Shown here piece after piece: positions 24,134 to 32,314 of a stretch of 64,000 nucleotides of DNA. Both the position numbers and the translations under genes were made by a program. The stretch is from Orlajensenia stereocauli (GTDB lineage: Bacteria > Actinomycetota > Actinomycetes > Actinomycetales > Microbacteriaceae), in assembly GCF_039548895.1 (NCBI RefSeq), contig NZ_JBCLVG010000001.1; one strand, 5' to 3'. How positions within the stretch are numbered: position 1 is the first letter of the stretch; each line of letters begins with the position of its first letter. The notes beneath the pieces were generated by a model. That model searched no databases. It saw nothing but the letters and a program-made list of their open reading frames with translations, and was not told the DNA's origin.

Positions 24134-25561
24134 TCACCAGACCGGCGGATGCCGATCCTGCCAGCGCAGCCGCCGCTCGAGCTGGGTGCCGATCGCCAGG
24201 AGCGTCGCCTCTCCCCCGGGGCGGCCGATGATCTGCACCCCCATCGGCAGGCCGTCCTCTGTCTGGAGGACGGGGAGCACGATCGCCGGCAGACCCGACA
24301 CGTTGATCATCGACGTGAACGGGGTGTACAGCACCTGCTGCACGAAGTTGCGATCGCCATCGGATTCGTCGTACCAGCCGACGGGCCTCGGCGTCATGGC
24401 GAGCGCCGGAGTCAGCACGGCATCGAACGACGCCAACTGCCGGATGAGCGACCGCTCGAACGTCGTGAGCACAGCGAGGGCCTCGGCCAGCTCGCGAGCC
24501 TGCAGGGAGCGGCCCCGGCCGACCAGCCACCGCGTCAGTGGCTCGAGCAGGGCGAGCTGCTCCGGAGTCTCCGCCGGGATCGAGGCGGCACCGGCCTGCC
24601 AGAGCGTGCGGAAGGCCGGCGCATAGCTCTCGTCGGGCTCCAGTGCCGTCGACTCGATGCCGTGCCCCATGTCGGCGAGGGTGGCGACGGCCAGGTCGAG
24701 GGCGGCGAGAGCCTCGGGTTCGATGAGCACGTCGTGGGCGGTGTCCCACGCCGAGGTTGTCATGACGCCGAGCTGGAACCGGCCCTCGCCCCTCGTGGCA
24801 GCGGCGAGGAACGGCCCGTCGGGTTCCGGGGCACGGAGGGCGAACGGATGCGCCGTGCTCGAGCCGTCGGGCGTCACCAGGGCGTCGAACAGCAGGGCGG
24901 CATCCGTCACGGTCCTGGCGATGGGCCCGGCGACGACCAGTCCACCGAGCGAGTCGATGCCGCCCTGCGAGGGCACTCGACCCCTCGAGGGCTTGAGCCC
25001 GACCAGGCCGCAGGCCGCCGCGGGGATGCGGATGGAGCCGCCGCCGTCTGAACCCGGGGCGAACGGCAGCAGGCCGGCCGCGACTGCGGCTGCGGCCCCA
25101 CCGCTGGAGCCGCCGGGGCCGAGGGCCGTGTTCCAGGGATTGCGGGTGACGCCCGCCGCCAGGCTCTCGGTGTAGGCGGGAAGCCCGAACTCGGGGCTAG
25201 CGGTCTTGCCCAGACTCACGCCGCCTGCTGCGTCCATGGCCTGCACCACCGCATCCGACTGCTCGGGCACGTGGTTCGCGAACAGCCTGGAGCCGAACCC
25301 CGTCGGCACCCCGGCCCGTTGCCAGAGGTCCTTGTCGCCGATCGGCAGGCCCCAGATGGGAGCGGTGCGACGATCTGATGCCTCGAGAGCACGAGCACGC
25401 TCGAGGGCTGCATCCGAAGTGACCGTGACGAAGGCGCCGATCTCCCCGTCGATGCGCGCTATGCGTTCGAGGTAGTGCGCGGCCAGCTCGGTCGGCGACG
25501 TCTCCCCCGACTGCAGCAGCGTCCATTGTCCGATTGCCGTGTACTCATGCAGTTCCCCCAC
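24134..25561 (-). CDS. Amidase-signature family hydrolase
   Basis: The 475-aa protein carries the amidase signature: the catalytic Lys is in GLPIGDKDLW, cis-Ser/Ser pair in GPGGSSGGAAAAVAAGLLPF and GSDGGGSIRIPAAACG. The family hydrolyses amides including aryl, peptide-like and nylon-oligomer amides, so the substrate is open. GatA is unlikely because gatB and gatC are absent nearby. I chose the GTG at 25561, with TAGGCT 6 bases before it. It is monocistronic, with a repeat element after it. Confidence 0.88.
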   Translation of the reverse strand: MGELHEYTAIGQWTLLQSGETSPTELAAHYLERIARIDGEIGAFVTVTSDAALERARALEASDRRTAPIWGLPIGDKDLWQRAGVPTGFGSRLFANHVPEQSDAVVQAMDAAGGVSLGKTASPEFGLPAYTESLAAGVTRNPWNTALGPGGSSGGAAAAVAAGLLPFAPGSDGGGSIRIPAAACGLVGLKPSRGRVPSQGGIDSLGGLVVAGPIARTVTDAALLFDALVTPDGSSTAHPFALRAPEPDGPFLAAATRGEGRFQLGVMTTSAWDTAHDVLIEPEALAALDLAVATLADMGHGIESTALEPDESYAPAFRTLWQAGAASIPAETPEQLALLEPLTRWLVGRGRSLQARELAEALAVLTTFERSLIRQLASFDAVLTPALAMTPRPVGWYDESDGDRNFVQQVLYTPFTSMINVSGLPAIVLPVLQTEDGLPMGVQIIGRPGGEATLLAIGTQLERRLRWQDRHPPVW

Positions 25562-25567
25562 ACGGCG

Positions 25568-25573
25568 AGCCTA
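25568..25573 (-). promoter_or_regulatory. -10 element TAGGCT, leaderless-type, for the amidase
   Basis: TAGGCT, 6 bases (CGCCGT), then the GTG at 25561 on the minus strand. Confidence 0.5.
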
Positions 25574-25676
25574 CTGGGGCTCGTGCGGCGGGCACTCACG
25601 GTCCAGGGCTCCAGCGTACGGCCGGGGACCCGGTTACCAGCTCATCCCCCCGGCTCATCGCACCCGACGGTCACCG

Positions 25677-25682
25677 TAGGCT
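25677..25682 (+). promoter_or_regulatory. -10 element TAGGCT, leaderless-type, for the SDR gene
   Basis: TAGGCT, 6 bases (CGACGC), then the ATG at 25689. The same six-base element drives the divergent amidase 104 bases away. Confidence 0.5.
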
Positions 25683-25688
25683 CGACGC

Positions 25689-26513
25689 ATGGCACGCCAG
25701 CACTTCGACCCCATGGGAACCACAGCCGTCATCACCGGTGCGAGCAGCGGGTTGGGGGTGGAGTTCGCGCACGAGTTCGCCCGACGCGGCGCCGACCTCG
25801 TGCTCGTCGCGCGCCGACAGGAGCGGCTCGAGGCACTCGCCGTCGACCTCGCGGAGCGTTACGGCACCGCGTCCACCGTCATTCCCCTCGACCTGACCGC
25901 TCCGGATGCCGTCGACGAGCTCGTGCGCGACATCGAGTCCCGCGGCATCCGCGTCGGCAGCCTCGTCAACAACGCCGGGTTCGCCAGCTACGGCCGCTTC
26001 GGCGACATCGACCGCAGGCGACTGGACGAGGAGGTGCAGCTGAACGTGTCGGCGCTGACCCAGCTCTCCCGCGCGTTCTGGGGGCCGCTCACCGCCCACA
26101 GCCGCACCTCGCCCGGCAACGGCGCACTCGTCAACATCGCGAGCGTCGTGGCGTTCCAGCCCGTGCCGTTCATGGGCGTCTACGCGGCGTCGAAGGCCTA
26201 CGTGCTGAGCCTCACCGAGGCGCTCTGGTACGAGGCGAAGGGCACCGGCCTCAAGGTCACAGCGCTCTGCCCCGGCCCGACGGCCACCGAGTTCACCGAG
26301 GTGGCTGGCAACGGCGACCTGTTCTTCCGCAACCCGCAGACCGCCGAGCAGGTCATCGAGACCGCCTTCAGGGCGCTCGACGCGCGCTCGACCCCACCCT
26401 CGATCGTGAGCGGTGTCGGCAACGCCGCCGGTGCCTCGCTCGTCGGACTGGTGCCGAAGCGTTCCCTCCTGACGGCGCTGGGGCGTGCGACGACTCCGAA
26501 GCCCCGGGCTTAG
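25689..26513 (+). CDS. Short-chain dehydrogenase/reductase
   Basis: The 274-aa protein is a classical SDR: cofactor loop TGASSGLGVEFA, structural NNAG, and catalytic Ser/Tyr/Lys in NIASVV...YAASKAYV. The sequence VLVARRQERLEAL after the second strand (Arg-Arg) suggests NADP(H) preference. The C-terminal part (CPGPTATEFTEVAG) resembles the DltE/YqjQ-like group of oxidoreductases. The substrate is unknown. Its stop overlaps by 4 bases with the convergent VOC gene. Confidence 0.9.
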   Translation: MARQHFDPMGTTAVITGASSGLGVEFAHEFARRGADLVLVARRQERLEALAVDLAERYGTASTVIPLDLTAPDAVDELVRDIESRGIRVGSLVNNAGFASYGRFGDIDRRRLDEEVQLNVSALTQLSRAFWGPLTAHSRTSPGNGALVNIASVVAFQPVPFMGVYAASKAYVLSLTEALWYEAKGTGLKVTALCPGPTATEFTEVAGNGDLFFRNPQTAEQVIETAFRALDARSTPPSIVSGVGNAAGASLVGLVPKRSLLTALGRATTPKPRA

Positions 26514-26983
26514 CCCTCCGGCTCCTCGAAGACCGTGATGTGCAGGCTCGCCGGGGCGTCGAAGCGCGCGTTGAGAGAGCGCCACGGAGTCCTGACGAGC
26601 GGGGCGACGACGGATGCCCCCGCCTCGGCGAGCTCGTCGGCCACGGTGGCTGCATCCGCCACCTCGAACGCCAGCCTGATGTGCGGAGCCACCTGACGGC
26701 CGACCTCGACGTCGTCGATCATCTGCTTCTGAGCAGGGTTCGCTATCTCGAGGGTGGCGCGGCCTGCGTCGAGGATGACGACGCGCGCTCCCCCGTCCGC
26801 CTCGTAGGCCTCCTGCTCCGGCATGCCGAGAGCGTCGCGGTAGAACGCCAGCGCCTGCTCGAAGTCCTCTGCCTCGACCACGACGCGCAACTGCAGCACG
26901 CGACCGGCGCTGGAGGGAGCGGCATCCGGCGCAGCACCCGTCACTGCATCCGTCCCGTCGTCCGCTGCATCAGGCATGACCAC
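26510..26983 (-). CDS. VOC (glyoxalase/bleomycin-resistance) superfamily protein, 157 aa
   Basis: After an Ala/Asp-rich N-terminal stretch of about 30 residues, one VOC domain follows: LQLRVVVEAEDFEQALAFYRDALGM and a second beta-alpha-beta unit with HIRLAFEVADAATVADELAEAGA and VVAPL. Metal ligands are partly conserved (Glu in ATLEIANP), but no reaction can be named. The GTG at 26983 has AGGAGG 8 bases upstream; the ATG at 26977 has GGAG at 5 bases, so either is possible. Confidence 0.8.
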   Translation of the reverse strand: MVMPDAADDGTDAVTGAAPDAAPSSAGRVLQLRVVVEAEDFEQALAFYRDALGMPEQEAYEADGGARVVILDAGRATLEIANPAQKQMIDDVEVGRQVAPHIRLAFEVADAATVADELAEAGASVVAPLVRTPWRSLNARFDAPASLHITVFEEPEG

Positions 26984-27004
26984 TCCAGTCTCCTCCTCGG
27001 CTCG

Positions 27005-27583
27005 CTACTTGAGGCTCTTCTGCATCATGACGGTTCCGAGCCAGCGGTCGAACTTGTATCCGACGCGGCCCATGCGGCCGATCTCCTTGAAGCCGAACTT
27101 CTCGTGCAGGTGGAGCGAGGCGCCGGCGCCCTGGTCTGCGATGACGGCGATGATCTCCTTGAGACCGGCCGCCCTCGACTTCTCGATGAGCTCGGCCAGG
27201 AGGGCCTGCCCGAGCCCTTTGCCCGCGGCCGCCGGACCCAGGTAGATCGAGTTCTCGACGGTGAACCTGTACGCGCGCTTCTGCTTCCACGGAGCCACGA
27301 GGGCGTAGCCGAGGATGATGCCGCGCGGCGACTCGGCGACGATGAACGGCATGCCGAGCTTGGCGAGGTAGGCGTACTTGGTCTTCCACGCCCGCAACGT
27401 CATCGCCTCGGTGTCGAAGGTGACCGTGCTGTTGGCCACGTAGTAGTTGTAGATCTCGCGGATGTGCGGAAGGTCGGACGGCTTCGCATCGCGCATGGAG
27501 TACTCGAACGGCGGCTCGTCGGACGCCGGCTTGCGCAGGTGCGGCGGGAGGGTGCGCCGGGGCTGGTATTCCTCTTCGAGCAT
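27005..27583 (-). CDS. GNAT family N-acetyltransferase, phosphinothricin/methionine-sulfone type
   Basis: The 192-aa protein has an approximately 28-residue N-terminal extension and then a GNAT domain opening with MRDAKPSDLPHIREIYNYYVANSTVTFDTEAMT, characteristic of the Pat/Bar/MddA group. The acetyl-CoA loop is GPAAAGKGLGQALL, and HLHEKFGFKEIGRMGRVGYKFDRW is the typical C-terminal signature. In most bacteria such enzymes acetylate amino-acid analogues such as methionine sulfoximine; natural substrate here is unproven. ung begins the gene block upstream, 23 bases away. Confidence 0.85.
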   Translation of the reverse strand: MLEEEYQPRRTLPPHLRKPASDEPPFEYSMRDAKPSDLPHIREIYNYYVANSTVTFDTEAMTLRAWKTKYAYLAKLGMPFIVAESPRGIILGYALVAPWKQKRAYRFTVENSIYLGPAAAGKGLGQALLAELIEKSRAAGLKEIIAVIADQGAGASLHLHEKFGFKEIGRMGRVGYKFDRWLGTVMMQKSLK

Positions 27584-27589
27584 GGTGAC

Positions 27590-27595
27590 AGGCTA
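27590..27595 (-). promoter_or_regulatory. -10 element TAGCCT, leaderless-type, for the GNAT gene
   Basis: TAGCCT, 6 bases (GTCACC), then the ATG at 27583. Confidence 0.5.
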
Positions 27596-27606
27596 CCGCC
27601 GGAGAG

Positions 27607-28341
27607 TCAGAACAGCGCCGTGTCGCCGCCGTCGGCCACAGCCTCGGGCAGACTCCAGTCCACGGGCTCCGCGCCCTGCTCGAGGAGAAGCGAGTTCGCC
27701 CGGCTGAACGGCTTCGATCCGAAGAATCCGCGTCGGGCCGAGAGCGGGCTCGGATGCGCTGACTCGACGACGGGCGTCTCCGCGAGCAGTGAGGTGAGGC
27801 TCGCGGCATCCTTCCCCCACAGGATGGCGACGAGGGGGCTGCGCCGGGCCACGAGCGCGCTGATGGCGCAATCCGTCACCCGCTCCCAGCCACGACCCCG
27901 ATGCGAGCCGGCCTCACCCGGGCGCACCGTGAGCACCCTGTTGAGCAGCAGCACGCCCTGGTCGCTCCACGCCGAGAGGTCTCCGTGGGGCGGCGTCGCC
28001 ATGCCGAGGTCGTCGCGCAGCTCGGTGTAGATGTTGCCGAGGCTGCGAGGCAGAGGACGCACGTGCGGATCGACCGCGAATGACAGGCCGATCGGATGCC
28101 CCGGCGTCGGGTACGGGTCCTGGCCGACGATGAGCACCCTCACCTCGGACAGTGGCGCGCGGAACGCCCTGAGCACGTTCTCACCCGTCGGGAGGTAGCC
28201 ACGGCCCTCCGCCGTCTCGGTACGGAGGAAGTCGCCGAGCCCGGCGAGATCGTCTGCAACGGGCGCGAGGGCTGCAGCCCAGCCGGCATCGATGAGCCCG
28301 GCCTCGGCGAGTTCGGGGAGCGTCAGAGCGGAGTCGGTCAT
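27607..28341 (-). CDS. ung: Uracil-DNA glycosylase, family 1
   Basis: Ung removes uracil from DNA at the start of base-excision repair. The 244-aa protein has the water-activating Asp motif VLIVGQDPYPTPGHPIGLSF and the Leu-loop HPSPLSARRGFFGSKPFS. The classical GQDPYH is GQDPYP here. The other motifs (LLLNRVLTV; VAILWG) match family 1. I chose the ATG at 28341 (MTDSALTLPELAEAG); the frame is open for 70 more codons through the neighbouring gene. It starts 26 bases after the peptidase E-like gene and is probably co-transcribed with it. Confidence 0.94.
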   Translation of the reverse strand: MTDSALTLPELAEAGLIDAGWAAALAPVADDLAGLGDFLRTETAEGRGYLPTGENVLRAFRAPLSEVRVLIVGQDPYPTPGHPIGLSFAVDPHVRPLPRSLGNIYTELRDDLGMATPPHGDLSAWSDQGVLLLNRVLTVRPGEAGSHRGRGWERVTDCAISALVARRSPLVAILWGKDAASLTSLLAETPVVESAHPSPLSARRGFFGSKPFSRANSLLLEQGAEPVDWSLPEAVADGGDTALF

Positions 28342-28367
28342 GCGCTGGCAGCGTGCTCGGCTCGGGC

Positions 28368-29087
28368 TCACGCGCCGAGAGTGCTCACCAGGACACCGGT
28401 CTCGGCCGGGATCGCGCGCCAGACGCTGCCGGCACCCGAGACGACGAGTCCGCCCTCGCCCACGACGAGAACAGTGTCCTCGTCGATGGCGAGTCCGGCG
28501 TCGATCAGTCCGGCCTCGGCGGCGGCGATGAGCCTGGAGACGCTGCCCCACTGGGCGGCATGCACGTCGATGGAGACGTCGATGAGCCCGATGCCCTGCT
28601 GCACCGTGACCTCGTCGAGGTCTTCGGATGCGTCTTCCGGGCAGACGGCGACGTCGCCGATGCGCCAGCCGCCGACGAGTGCACGCTCAGCAGCGATGGC
28701 GGAGCCGGCGGAGAAGCCGAGGTAGGGAACGCCGGCCGCCACCTGGCGGCGGATCTCGTCGGCGAGCGGAGCGACGGCGGCGTTGTAGGCGGGCGTCAGT
28801 CCCCCGCCGATGACGATGCCGTCGACGTCGGTGAGCGCCGTGGCCGGAAGCTGGGCTCCCTCGGCGATGGCGGTGACGTGCGCGTCGAAGGTGCCGCCGG
28901 CCGACAGCACGGAGACGAGCTTGTCGGCGTGCTCCTCGGCGTCGCCGGTGCGCACGGCGATGATCGCGATGCGCGGGTGCTCGCGTCCATTGCCGAGGCC
29001 GCGCTCGAGAGCTTCGATGATGAAGGCGCCATAGACCTCGGGCGCGGAATCAGGCGACCAACCGCCGCCGACCAGGTGAACACTCAT
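28368..29087 (-). CDS. Peptidase E/cyanophycinase-like (S51) protein
   Basis: The 239-aa protein has the class I glutaminase-like fold of peptidase family S51: the nucleophile elbow is YLGFSAGSAIAAERAL and the glycine-rich loop is DGIVIGGGLTPAYNAA. Members are alpha-aspartyl dipeptidases or cyanophycinases. The Ser of GFSAGS would be the nucleophile. No cyanophycin synthetase is nearby. It opens the peptidase-ung gene pair. Confidence 0.82.
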   Translation of the reverse strand: MSVHLVGGGWSPDSAPEVYGAFIIEALERGLGNGREHPRIAIIAVRTGDAEEHADKLVSVLSAGGTFDAHVTAIAEGAQLPATALTDVDGIVIGGGLTPAYNAAVAPLADEIRRQVAAGVPYLGFSAGSAIAAERALVGGWRIGDVAVCPEDASEDLDEVTVQQGIGLIDVSIDVHAAQWGSVSRLIAAAEAGLIDAGLAIDEDTVLVVGEGGLVVSGAGSVWRAIPAETGVLVSTLGA

Positions 29088-29093
29088 GCGTCG

Positions 29094-29099
29094 AGCCTA
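29094..29099 (-). promoter_or_regulatory. -10 element TAGGCT, leaderless-type, for the peptidase E-like gene
   Basis: TAGGCT, 6 bases (CGACGC), then the ATG at 29087. Confidence 0.5.
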
Positions 29100-29195
29100 A
29101 CGGCGGGGTGGCTGCGCTGACGGGGGTCGTCATGACGGCTCGCGCGTGTGCAGACATCCTCGCGCAAGGGCACGATCCGCCGCCGTCGGCCACCC

Positions 29196-30581
29196 TCATG
29201 GTCCGTCGTCCTGTTCTGGGGTGTAGTCGTGTCGGGCTCGCCCGCCGAGCCGCGGAGTGCGGGTGGGGTCGATGCGGGCGGGTGGGATGAACCACACGTT
29301 TCCGTTGTTGCTGGTGATGGTCCAGCCGTCGTGGTGGATGCGTTGGTGGTCGGTGCGGCAGAGGAGGACGCCGTTGTCCAGGTCGGTGGGCCCGGTGTCG
29401 CGGTCCCACCAGGTGATGTGGTGGGCTTCGGCGTAGCTGCCGTCGGTGCCGCAGAAGGCGCAGCCGCCGTCGCGTTCGGCGAGGGCGATGCGTTGCGGGA
29501 TGGTGAACAGGCGGTGGGTGCGGCCGAGGTCGAGGACTTCGGAGGGGCCGCCGAGGACCAGCGGGATGATGCCGGCCTGTCCGGCGATCCGGCGAACCGT
29601 ACCGGCACTGACGGGCTGGTTGATGCCGTCGATGAACGCCGGCCCGACACCGGTGACGAGGTCGGTGTGGTTGATGCGGATGATGATCGTGGCCAGGTCC
29701 AGCGGGGTGATCGTCTCCCGGCAGGACGACGCGTGTTCGGTGATCGCGACGAGGGCGTCGGCCTGCATTCGCGGGATGCTCACCGGCGCTGAGTCGGTCG
29801 GGTCGGCGTCACGGTTGCTCCGGATGCGTGCGGTGACGAGGGTCTCGATCGCGGTCTTCAGCAGGGCACCGTTGACGGGGTTCAGGCGGGCAGTGAAACG
29901 GAGCATGCCGGAGGGTTCCTGCCGGATGCCCACCGACTGGTCGGCGGTCAGGGCGTCTTCGCGTTCCCCGACACCATCGGTGTCGAGGTACGTCTCCGCT
30001 TGCGCGACCAACCGATGCAGCTGCTCCAGAGTCAGGGTCGGCGCGCGCCGGGCCAGGGTGCGTTCGGTTGCGCGGAGGTGGTCGGGGTCGGCACGAGGTG
30101 TGACCCGGTCGAGCATGGTGATGATCACCGCGGCAGCATCAACGCTGAGTCGCCCGGCGTCCACTTCAACGGCGACGTGCGGGTGTCGTGGCGGCATCCG
30201 GTGCCCGGAGAACGCCTGCCGGGATGCTGTCGCGGCACCCACAGCGATGAGGCGAGCCGCTTCCGCGGTAGACCCGCCGGATGCAGCAGCGACGAGCGCT
30301 GTTGCCGATCGATAGCCCTGCTGCTTCGCCAGCCCTTCACGGCCGAGCTCAGGGGTGGAGCGGTTCGCGATCTCGCCGGCGACCCGCACCCGTACGGCGG
30401 CGAGATGGCGTTCGGCCCGGGCGAGGACATCATTCACGGTGAGCAGACCAATGCCACTCATCGATTCCACCTGCGCCTGCGGGTCGGTGTCCGGAATCCC
30501 GAGAGTGGGAAGGGCGTCGTTCCATGCGGCATCGAGCGACGCGAGGTCGATCGCGAGTGCTCGGGTCGCGGTGCTGGACAT
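29196..30581 (-). CDS. DUF222 domain HNH endonuclease (13E12 repeat family type)
   Basis: The 461-aa protein has an N-terminal DUF222 helical region (AVRVRVAGEIANRSTPELGREGLAKQQGY...) and a C-terminal HNH nuclease with CAFCGTDGSYAEAHHITWWDRDTGPTDLDNGVLLCRTDHQRIHHDGW: two zinc Cys pairs, the HH catalytic region, and a late His. Actinobacterial genomes usually carry several such genes; none is known to me with a proven role. I chose the ATG at 30581 (MSSTATRALAID), with a GGGGG-type site close upstream. Its DNA has more G/T runs than its neighbours, consistent with a mobile or repeated gene. Confidence 0.88.
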   Translation of the reverse strand: MSSTATRALAIDLASLDAAWNDALPTLGIPDTDPQAQVESMSGIGLLTVNDVLARAERHLAAVRVRVAGEIANRSTPELGREGLAKQQGYRSATALVAAASGGSTAEAARLIAVGAATASRQAFSGHRMPPRHPHVAVEVDAGRLSVDAAAVIITMLDRVTPRADPDHLRATERTLARRAPTLTLEQLHRLVAQAETYLDTDGVGEREDALTADQSVGIRQEPSGMLRFTARLNPVNGALLKTAIETLVTARIRSNRDADPTDSAPVSIPRMQADALVAITEHASSCRETITPLDLATIIIRINHTDLVTGVGPAFIDGINQPVSAGTVRRIAGQAGIIPLVLGGPSEVLDLGRTHRLFTIPQRIALAERDGGCAFCGTDGSYAEAHHITWWDRDTGPTDLDNGVLLCRTDHQRIHHDGWTITSNNGNVWFIPPARIDPTRTPRLGGRARHDYTPEQDDGP

Positions 30582-30712
30582 ACCCCCACTCAACCAGCAC
30601 CCACCGACACTCGACCGCGCGGAATACACAGTTGATCGGGTATTTATTGTGCACACGCTGTGGACGGAGAGACTGCGTAGCGTGCCTGTGGAGGAGACCC
30701 CGGCAGGTGCGC

Positions 30713-30760
30713 GTGATCTCGATACGTGTCCGACTTCGTCGGGCATTACTCGATCAGCGG
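30713..30760. repeat. Dispersed intergenic repeat fragment
   Basis: This holds GTGATCTCGATACGTGTC (one change from 3332-3349) followed by the inverted CGACTTCGTCG and TACTCGATCAGCGG. The words match the common Microbacteriaceae intergenic repeat layout. The whole gap 30582-30816 holds no gene; its AT-rich part (about 30622-30652) is a candidate promoter region for the HNH gene. Confidence 0.5.
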
Positions 30761-30816
30761 AAGGAGGTCGGGCCCTACTCGATTCGACGGTGAGGAATGG
30801 AGCGGAGACTCCGCCG

Positions 30817-31320
30817 CTAGACGGTCACCGGGGGCTCGGCCGACCACGGGAACGTGATCCAGTGGTCGGTTGCCTTGTACGAGAAGTCGGGCACGAGCAC
30901 GGTGCGAGGCTTCGTGTACAGCGCAGCGGTGCGGAGGTCGCATCCGGTCTCCTCCAGGATGCCGACCACCTTCGCGAGGGTGTGTCCGGAGTCCGACACG
31001 TCGTCGACGAGCAGCACGCGCTTGCCCGCGAGCGACGGCGCATCGAGCATGGGTCCGGACAGGACCGGCTCGGGCAGGCGCTCATCGACGCCCGTGTAGA
31101 ACTCGACGTTGATCGATCCGCAGTTCTTCGTGCCGAGCGCGTAGGAGATGGAGCCGGCCAGCAGCAGCCCGCCGCGGGCGATGGCGATCACGACCTCGGG
31201 CTGGAAGCCGCTCCGCAGGATCTCCTCGGCGAGTCCGCGTGATGCCAGGTGGAACGCTTGCCACGTGAGCACCTCGCGCTCGATCTGGTCGGTTCCGGCG
31301 TCGCCCGCATCGAAGGTCAT
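30817..31320 (-). CDS. Purine-type phosphoribosyltransferase
   Basis: The 167-aa protein is a type I phosphoribosyltransferase: the PRPP loop is VLLVDDVSDSGHTL, preceded by VVIAIARGGLLLAGSISYAL, the hood and flexible loop region. The length and the C-terminal TDHWITFPWSAEPPV resemble the hypoxanthine/xanthine-guanine salvage enzymes seen in actinobacteria. It would turn a free base and PRPP into a nucleotide. The exact base is not decidable here. I chose the ATG at 31320, preceded by TAGTCT and 7 bases. Confidence 0.85.
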   Translation of the reverse strand: MTFDAGDAGTDQIEREVLTWQAFHLASRGLAEEILRSGFQPEVVIAIARGGLLLAGSISYALGTKNCGSINVEFYTGVDERLPEPVLSGPMLDAPSLAGKRVLLVDDVSDSGHTLAKVVGILEETGCDLRTAALYTKPRTVLVPDFSYKATDHWITFPWSAEPPVTV

Positions 31321-31327
31321 GCACTCG

Positions 31328-31333
31328 AGACTA
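31328..31333 (-). promoter_or_regulatory. -10 element TAGTCT, leaderless-type, for the phosphoribosyltransferase
   Basis: TAGTCT, 7 bases (CGAGTGC), then the ATG at 31320. Confidence 0.5.
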
Positions 31334-31467
31334 GCGACCGACGATGAGGGGGTGGTCACGACGACGAAGGGGATGACGTTCACGAACACCGTCGCCCAGA
31401 ACCGCGGCCTGAAGCACTCCTTCTGAGTCCGTGCCTGAACGCGTTCTGCGACGACGGCGCCAGGCCC

Positions 31468-32250
31468 TCAGCCCTCGCGGACGCTCAGCGGACCGCGGGC
31501 CACGAGGTGGGGTGCCGACTGGGCGACGGGCTTGATGACTATGAGGTCGAGGTCGACGTGCGCCGGCCGCTCGACGGCGCCGACGATGGTCTCGGCGACG
31601 TCCTCGGCGCTCAGCGGGTTCTCGACGCCGGCGTAGACGGCATCCGCTCGCTCCTGGTCGCCGCCGAAGCGCACCAGGGCGAACTCGTCGGTCTTCACCA
31701 TGCCCGGCGCCACCTCGATCACCCGGATGGGCTCGCCGTTCAGCTCGAGACGCAGCACCTCGGTCATGGCGTGCGCCGCGAACTTGGCGGCGTTGTAGCC
31801 GCCGCCGCCCACGTAGGCCACGTGTCCGGCGATGGACGTCACCGTGAGGATCGTCGCCCCGCCGCCCTCGGCTGCCACGGTCGAACGGAGCAGCGGGAGC
31901 AGGGCGCTGGTCACGCGCTGCACGCCGAGCACGTTGATCTCGAACATCCAGGCCCAGTCGTCCGGGCGTGCGTTCTCGACCGAGTCGAGGCCCTTGGCGC
32001 CGCCGGCGTTGTTGACGAGAGCGTGCACGGGGCCGGTGGCGGCGAGGTGATCGCGGAGGGCGTCGACGTCGGCCTGCTCCGTGAGGTCGGCGACGAAGTA
32101 TGCAGCCCCGGTCTCGGCGGCGAGCGCATCGAGCCGATCGGCGCGGCGGGCGACGCCGACGACCTCCCACCCGTTGGCGCGGAACTGGCGAACCGTCGCA
32201 GCTCCGATTCCCGAACTCGCACCGGTGACAACCACTCGCCTCATCTGCAT
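31468..32250 (-). CDS. Short-chain dehydrogenase/reductase
   Basis: A 260-aa classical SDR: cofactor loop TGASSGIGAATVRQF, VARRADRLDAL after strand 2 (NADP-type Arg), NNAG and the catalytic LTVTSIAGHVAYVGGGGYNAAKFA (Ser, Tyr, Lys). It resembles YdfG-like serine/3-hydroxy acid dehydrogenases (GMVKTDEF in the substrate loop), but the substrate is unproven. The ATG at 32250 has CAGAAT 6 bases upstream; the ATG at 32256 is also in frame. Confidence 0.88.
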   Translation of the reverse strand: MQMRRVVVTGASSGIGAATVRQFRANGWEVVGVARRADRLDALAAETGAAYFVADLTEQADVDALRDHLAATGPVHALVNNAGGAKGLDSVENARPDDWAWMFEINVLGVQRVTSALLPLLRSTVAAEGGGATILTVTSIAGHVAYVGGGGYNAAKFAAHAMTEVLRLELNGEPIRVIEVAPGMVKTDEFALVRFGGDQERADAVYAGVENPLSAEDVAETIVGAVERPAHVDLDLIVIKPVAQSAPHLVARGPLSVREG

Positions 32251-32302
32251 GCTCATATTCTGACAGCTGCATCGACGCCCCCTGCGCGGCATCCCACGCT
32301 GC

Positions 32303-32308
32303 AAGAAT
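32303..32308 (+). promoter_or_regulatory. -10-like element AAGAAT for the acyltransferase
   Basis: AAGAAT, 6 bases (GAACGG), then the ATG at 32315. It lacks the first T of the usual TANNNT. Confidence 0.35.
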
Positions 32309-32314
32309 GAACGG

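Noticed and set aside
25475..28030. An 851-codon plus-strand frame across SDR, VOC, GNAT and ung
   Set aside because: It crosses four recognisable genes in other frames and has no family motif of its own.
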